From: Dyadobacter sp. Leaf189
Lineage (GTDB): Bacteria > Bacteroidota > Bacteroidia > Cytophagales > Spirosomataceae
Length of the DNA: 64,000 bases
NCBI RefSeq assembly: GCF_001424405.1
Contig: NZ_LMPS01000004.1
Span: 988,537-1,052,536 of the forward strand
Direction: 5' to 3'
A model generated the notes under the pieces. It searched no databases. It was not told where the DNA came from and saw only the letters and a program-made list of their open reading frames with translations. A program made the position numbers and the translations under genes. Positions 60,356 to 64,000 of the stretch are shown here, piece after piece (the stretch's first letter is position 1; every line of letters starts with the position of its first letter).

Positions 60356-61591
60356 TTGCAATTCCCCTCCTTTATAGCCAAAAGAATCCGTAACAACGAG
60401 GCTGGTTCGTTTTCTGCAACCGTTTCCAGGATTGGAGTAGCCAGTATTGCCATCGGGATTGCAGTAGGTATCATCGCATTTGCAGTGTTGCTTGGATTTA
60501 AGCAAACGATCCAGCAAAAGATCTTCCTCTTCGGTGCGCATATCAACATCAATGCATTTTCGCAGGGCAATACCTATGAAGAAGGCCCAATGGGGATACC
60601 CAACCCTGTGTCGCTGGCCTTGCCCCAAATCCCGCAGGTAGCGCGTTGGCAGGCAGTCGCTCACAAATCGGGGATTTTGAAAACGCCGCAAGAAATCAAG
60701 GGAGTTGTTCTGAAAGGTGTGGGGAAAGATTATGACTGGCAAACTTTCAAAAGCAGCCTTAGGGAAGGCCGGCTGATCGGACATCAGGATTCCTCTTCTG
60801 TCAAATACGGCTATTCTTCTGAAATACTGATCAGCCGGAAAATTGCAACAGAAATGCGCCTGAAAACAGGCGATGATGTGATTATGTACTCGCTGCAAAA
60901 TCCGCCGCGCCCCAGAAAGCTGACCATTTGCGGCATTTACGATACGCAAATGGAAGAGTTTGACAACAATCTGATCATCGGTGATATCGGACTTGTTCAG
61001 CGATTAAACGGATGGGGAAAAGATTCAGTAGGTACCTATGAAATATACCTGAAAGATTTTCAGGACCTGGATATGGTAGCAAACCGCCTGCGCACCGAGC
61101 TTCCTCCCGGACTTTATCTGCAAAAAGTAACGAGTACTTTCCCGCAGATCTTCGACTGGCTTGTCCTGCTCGATCGCAATACCGCCGTATTTCTTACTTT
61201 GATCCTGTTCGTAGCCTGCTTTAACATGATTTCCATCCTGCTGGTGATGATCATGGAACGAACACCGCTGATCGGCTTATTGAAGACGCTGGGCAGTCCG
61301 AATGGACAAATCCGCAGCGTATTTTTCCGGGTAGGGTTGTATATGGTACGTCGTGGGCTGCTAATTGGCAATGCAACGGGATTACTGATTTGCTGGCTTC
61401 AATATCAGTTCAAGCTGATCAAACTCGATCCTGTCAACTATTATATGGATACCGTCCCCATTGTTTTCGACTGGCCCATTTTCCTCATGGTCAATATCGC
61501 TACCGTGGTTATTTCAGGATTAATCCTCCTGATTCCAACGCTGATCATCAGCAAAATTCAGCCGATCAAAGCATTACTTTTCAAGAAATAA
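60356..61591 (+). CDS. ABC transporter permease, LolE/FtsX-like
   Basis: A 411-residue permease of the MacB/FtsX/LolCE superfamily. It has one N-terminal membrane segment (about 25-47, FSATVSRIGVASIAIGIAVG, then IIAFAVLLGFK), a long periplasmic domain (about 50-275) and three C-terminal segments (about 278-302, 325-350, 375-400) with LLVMIMERTPLIGLLKTLGS, the coupling-helix-like motif near LolE. Together with an ATPase it would release lipoproteins or act in cell-envelope remodelling; no ATPase gene is adjacent. TTG 60356 is the start as it begins the conserved FPSFIAKRI segment and no ATG precedes it. Confidence 0.88.
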   Translation: MQFPSFIAKRIRNNEAGSFSATVSRIGVASIAIGIAVGIIAFAVLLGFKQTIQQKIFLFGAHININAFSQGNTYEEGPMGIPNPVSLALPQIPQVARWQAVAHKSGILKTPQEIKGVVLKGVGKDYDWQTFKSSLREGRLIGHQDSSSVKYGYSSEILISRKIATEMRLKTGDDVIMYSLQNPPRPRKLTICGIYDTQMEEFDNNLIIGDIGLVQRLNGWGKDSVGTYEIYLKDFQDLDMVANRLRTELPPGLYLQKVTSTFPQIFDWLVLLDRNTAVFLTLILFVACFNMISILLVMIMERTPLIGLLKTLGSPNGQIRSVFFRVGLYMVRRGLLIGNATGLLICWLQYQFKLIKLDPVNYYMDTVPIVFDWPIFLMVNIATVVISGLILLIPTLIISKIQPIKALLFKK

Positions 61592-61593
61592 AA

Positions 61594-62061
61594 TCAGGTA
61601 AGCAGCTTGCTTAAAAGCCGGAAATCAGTTTCAAAATCTGATATGGAGGCTATTTTGATTTTGTTGAATTCTTTGGAACGCGGATTGAGGATATAATTAC
61701 GCTCTCCGGGTACAATTGCCGACGGGACTGAAAACGCGATGACAGCCGCATCACTCAGCACCTGCTCCCCTATCCACTGCGTGTAGGCGATATCTTCCGC
61801 CCACGAACTTTTAAGCAGCTTGGTATCGGTGTGAAAAATCAGGCTGTCATCGTCAGGGATCTCCAACCGCAGCAGTGCAATGCGCTGCATATTTTCCTTG
61901 TGGTTGGCATGAACAAACTTTTCCAGTAGCGCCAGAGAGCAGTGCGAACTCGTGTAAATGCACGCATTCCCGACCGGGTTCCACCTTCCTCCAAACAACT
62001 TCGCCCCGGTCCCACTCAGATCTTCAATGTACTCTCTCGCTGCAAGCCTGTATACGATCAT
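61594..62061 (-). CDS. RES domain toxin
   Basis: A 155-residue RES-domain protein, named for conserved Arg, Glu and Ser: Arg26 in GGRWNPVGN, Glu47 in SLALLEKFV and Ser114 in FSVPSAIVPGE, followed by RNYILNPRSKEF. RES toxins of the RES-Xre systems break down NAD+. It is encoded directly after, and overlapping by four bases (ATGA), an Xre-type antitoxin gene. The full-length domain and intact motif suggest an active toxin. It converges on the permease gene two bases away. Confidence 0.92.
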   Translation of the reverse strand: MIVYRLAAREYIEDLSGTGAKLFGGRWNPVGNACIYTSSHCSLALLEKFVHANHKENMQRIALLRLEIPDDDSLIFHTDTKLLKSSWAEDIAYTQWIGEQVLSDAAVIAFSVPSAIVPGERNYILNPRSKEFNKIKIASISDFETDFRLLSKLLT

Positions 62062-62492
62062 ATATACACCCCGTGCTCTATCCTGCCCAGCTCATTGGCG
62101 ATCTGTTTGACGCCCCAGAAAGATTGGAGAGTAGCAAAATCCTGCTGCTCGCCCAGTACTGTCCGTGGAGTTCGGAGCCATTGTTCGAGCACCCGTGCCT
62201 GACCAAAAACATGCAATCCCAGATCGGCCATGTTTTCGAGCTGGTACAAATGTTCTGCATAGAGCCCCTCAAAAGGCTTTTGATCTTTTAAATACCGCTG
62301 TAAAGTACGATCGCTGATGTGCAGTATATCCGCCCATTCCTGTTGGGTAAACAACAGCTTTGTACAAAGATCCTGAAATTGGGAAACCGAAAACTCGCTG
62401 ATCTTTGGGCGCGCCATATACATGACCTCCGGCTCGGCAGCAATGCGTATGGGAGATATTTTATCGGGTTGTTGATACTGTATCTGTTTCAT
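62058..62492 (-). CDS. Xre/MbcA/ParS-type antitoxin
   Basis: A 144-residue antitoxin. The middle part has a helix-turn-helix (LFTQQEWADILHISDRTLQR, about residues 47-66). The C-terminal toxin-binding domain (DUF2384, about 90-144) has VFGQARVLEQWLRTPRTVLG and ends GRIEHGVYI, which in this family covers the toxin's active site. Antitoxin-first order and ATGA overlap with the RES toxin match the type II RES-Xre layout. A promoter-like pair sits upstream, and a small palindrome at 62474-62484 could be an autoregulatory site. Confidence 0.92.
   Translation of the reverse strand: MKQIQYQQPDKISPIRIAAEPEVMYMARPKISEFSVSQFQDLCTKLLFTQQEWADILHISDRTLQRYLKDQKPFEGLYAEHLYQLENMADLGLHVFGQARVLEQWLRTPRTVLGEQQDFATLQSFWGVKQIANELGRIEHGVYI
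62474..62484. promoter_or_regulatory. Candidate operator of the RES-Xre operon
   Basis: Palindrome GATACTGTATC just inside the antitoxin coding start, with a half-site AAGATAC at the -7 element (62512-62518). Xre-type antitoxins usually repress their own promoter. No binding evidence beyond symmetry. Confidence 0.3.
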
Positions 62493-62509
62493 ATCCGAAT
62501 TTTGTCACA

Positions 62510-62540
62510 CTAAGATACGACTTTTTTCGTGTTCACCAAA
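62510..62540 (-). promoter_or_regulatory. Promoter of the RES-Xre operon
   Basis: Minus strand: TTTG (62537-62540), exactly 19 bases, TATCTTAG (62510-62517), one mismatch from TAnnTTTG. Short leader of about ten bases to ATG 62492. Confidence 0.5.
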
Positions 62541-63693
62541 CCACCTTCCGCAGTTTCTCCGCCGCGCTCAGGATAGTCTCATCGCTTTTGGCAAAACAAA
62601 AACGCAGCGTTTGGTACCCGGCAGGATTTGCGTAAAAGGCTGAAACCGGAATAGAAGCAACTTTGGCTTCTTTTGTCAACCTTTCGGCAAGTGTAACATC
62701 ATTTTCATCAGACAGATTTTCGTAGGAAACATTTTGAAAAAAGGTGCCTTGCGAAGGTTTTGAAATAAATCCGATCCCCTCAATTGCATTCAGAAACAAG
62801 TCTCTCTTTTGCTGATAAAATGCAGAGAGTGTCAGATAATGCGCCGGTTCGTTCAGGTATTCGGCTACTGCAAACTGAAATGGGGTAACTACACTAAAAA
62901 CCAGAAACTGGTGAATCTTCCGGAACTCGGCAGTCAATGCGGCTGGTGCAAGACAGTAACCCAGCTTCCAGCCGGTCGTATGAAAAGTCTTCCCGAAAGA
63001 ACCGCATAAAAATGTCCGCTCAGCCAAAGCAGGTATAGAAGCTGCCGAAATGTGCCTGCGACCGTCAAAAACAATGTGTTCATAAACCTCGTCGCTGATC
63101 ACATACAGATTGTGCTGCTCCGCCAATGCAGCTAGCTGCCGCATATCTGTTTCAGTCCACACATTTCCGGTGGGATTATGCGGCGTGTTGATCATGATCG
63201 CCACTGTCCGCTCCGTGATCGCAGAAGCGACTGCCGCCCAATTAACGGATTCATACTGCGGATCCAGTGTTACAAATACCGGCACGCCTCCATTCAGTTC
63301 AATTGCAGGTACATAACTATCGTAAGCGGGTTCAAAAACGATTATCTCGTCACCGGGATGCACGATCGTGGAAACTGCCACGTACAAAGCTTCCGTCGCG
63401 CCGCTGGTAATCGTAATTTCAGTTTCGGGATGATATTCGTGTCCCGAAGCTTCCCACGTTTTCTTGGAGATAGCCTCCCGCAATGACATCACGCCGGCCA
63501 TCGGCGCATACTGGTTTTTGCCGGATCTGATGTATTTGTCTGCGAGCTTCTGCAATTCGGGCGAACAGTGGAATTCAGGGAAACCCTGTGCAAGATTGAT
63601 CGCCTGCTGCTCCTCAGCCAGCCTGGACATTTTTGTAAAAATCGTGGTACCTACATGAGGCAGCTTCGATTTCAACCTCGAAGTCGAAAACAT
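62533..63693 (-). CDS. PLP-dependent aminotransferase, methionine aminotransferase (YbdL)-like
   Basis: A 386-residue class I/II aminotransferase. AINLAQGFPEFHCSPELQ at 31-48 and ITSGATEALYVAV near 95 fit the YbdL/kynurenine-aminotransferase branch. PLP contacts: Asn173 in NTPHNPTGNVW, Asp201 and Tyr204 in VISDEVYEHIVFD, and Lys235 in SFGKTFHTTGWKLGY. Members favour methionine and aromatic amino acids, making 2-oxo-4-methylthiobutyrate from methionine, which would link it to the methionine genes in the window. Specificity remains inferred. It is transcribed toward, and its end overlaps the promoter of, the RES-Xre operon. Confidence 0.85.
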   Translation of the reverse strand: MFSTSRLKSKLPHVGTTIFTKMSRLAEEQQAINLAQGFPEFHCSPELQKLADKYIRSGKNQYAPMAGVMSLREAISKKTWEASGHEYHPETEITITSGATEALYVAVSTIVHPGDEIIVFEPAYDSYVPAIELNGGVPVFVTLDPQYESVNWAAVASAITERTVAIMINTPHNPTGNVWTETDMRQLAALAEQHNLYVISDEVYEHIVFDGRRHISAASIPALAERTFLCGSFGKTFHTTGWKLGYCLAPAALTAEFRKIHQFLVFSVVTPFQFAVAEYLNEPAHYLTLSAFYQQKRDLFLNAIEGIGFISKPSQGTFFQNVSYENLSDENDVTLAERLTKEAKVASIPVSAFYANPAGYQTLRFCFAKSDETILSAAEKLRKVVW

Positions 63694-63714
63694 GAGAATA
63701 GAAATTAGATAAGA

Positions 63715-64000
63715 CTACTGATCAAGATCAATGAAACCGGATGAAAAATGCTTCATCCTGAGCGGGCTCATCGCCAGTTCTTCCGCCAGGAACGCGGGAT
63801 AAATGCGCTCGTTTTGCAATTCACTCACATCAATCCATTTAAACAAAAGATCCTGGGCACCTTCGCTGCCAAGGAAGTCGGACTGACTTTGCAAACCGGG
63901 TATCTGCATTTGAAAATAAAAACCTATTTCGTGATAACGGGTCCCGGTATACTGGAAGAAATTCTCGGATACCCATAGCATTTCACCCACTTCCACCTGC
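63715..64000 (-). CDS. NUDIX hydrolase-like protein, C-terminal part (partial)
   Basis: The frame is open to the end of the window, so the N-terminal part, including any NUDIX box, lies outside. The visible 94 residues include VGEMLWVSENFFQYTGTRYH, then EIGFYFQMQIP and LLFKWIDVSELQNERIYPAF, the usual late part of NUDIX proteins in which W-x-x-E-N-F-F and H-E-x-x-F/Y strands are followed by F-x-W-x-x-x-x-L-x. It ends 21 bases before the aminotransferase start; co-transcription is possible. Substrate unknown. Confidence 0.65.
   Translation of the reverse strand, partial: QVEVGEMLWVSENFFQYTGTRYHEIGFYFQMQIPGLQSQSDFLGSEGAQDLLFKWIDVSELQNERIYPAFLAEELAMSPLRMKHFSSGFIDLDQ

Overview
The window comes from a Bacteroidota chromosome, most likely a Cytophagales (Dyadobacter/Spirosomaceae-like) genome. 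Support for this: a type IX secretion (T9SS) C-terminal sorting domain, ECF sigma/FecR (DUF4974) and STN-domain genes, a GIN-type (DUF2807) lipoprotein, Bacteroidota-style TAnnTTTG promoter elements before many genes, and weak Shine-Dalgarno signals with frequent TTG starts. The genus is inference. The content is mostly chromosomal housekeeping with small accessory islands. No phage, insertion sequence, CRISPR array or rRNA was seen. There is one tRNA (Glu, TTC).

Layout. 0-2.8 kb: end of a surface-polysaccharide locus (GT2 glycosyltransferase, Wzy-like polymerase, acyltransferase). 2.8-13.4 kb: thioredoxin, pentapeptide-repeat protein, NagA, a B12-binding radical SAM protein, Fic protein, and secreted hydrolases (purple acid phosphatase-like, ThuA, CocE/S15, metallo-beta-lactamase fold). 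13.5-16.2 kb: T9SS-exported repeat protein and tRNA-Glu. 16.4-26 kb: M14 peptidase, AroQ, XerD, SixA, SppA, YihY, a CNT nucleoside transporter and a SnoaL-like protein. 26-30.7 kb: B12-dependent methionine synthase MetH divergent from an Lrp/AsnC regulator. 31-34 kb: an ECF sigma factor with a membrane-anchored barrel-like partner, then Ppx/GppA. 34-40 kb: a second polysaccharide-modification cluster (SxtJ, DUF5989, membrane SGNH protein, NodU-type carbamoyltransferase, second SGNH protein, acyltransferase). 40.5-43.2 kb: B12-independent MetE behind a cobalamin riboswitch. 43.4-49.7 kb: NagB/AgaI-like isomerase, fumarase, HEAT-like protein, D-2-hydroxyacid dehydrogenase, galactokinase and aldose 1-epimerase. 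49.7-53.8 kb: DUF4160/DUF2442 pair, a TrpF-like protein lacking the usual catalytic residues, a PspC/DUF5668/toastrack envelope-stress operon and a VanX-like dipeptidase. 53.8-58.2 kb: GIN lipoprotein, then ECF sigma, FecR and an STN/16-residue-repeat surface protein. 58.2-64 kb: NAD synthase, LolE/FtsX-like permease, RES-Xre toxin-antitoxin pair, methionine aminotransferase-like enzyme and a partial NUDIX-like protein.

How genes work together. Methionine metabolism recurs: MetH (needs cobalamin), MetE (does not, and sits behind a cobalamin riboswitch), and a YbdL-type aminotransferase. The natural reading is that MetE is switched off when B12 allows MetH to work. Surface biology also recurs: two polysaccharide clusters, two ECF regulatory units whose partners are envelope proteins, and a PspC/toastrack operon. 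The least-described units are the carbamoyltransferase-SGNH-DUF5989-SxtJ cassette (with a 49-residue gene that is easy to miss), the sigma-FecR-STN-repeat operon that lacks a TonB receptor, and the sigma factor whose partner combines an anti-sigma-like N-terminus with a barrel-like C-terminus.
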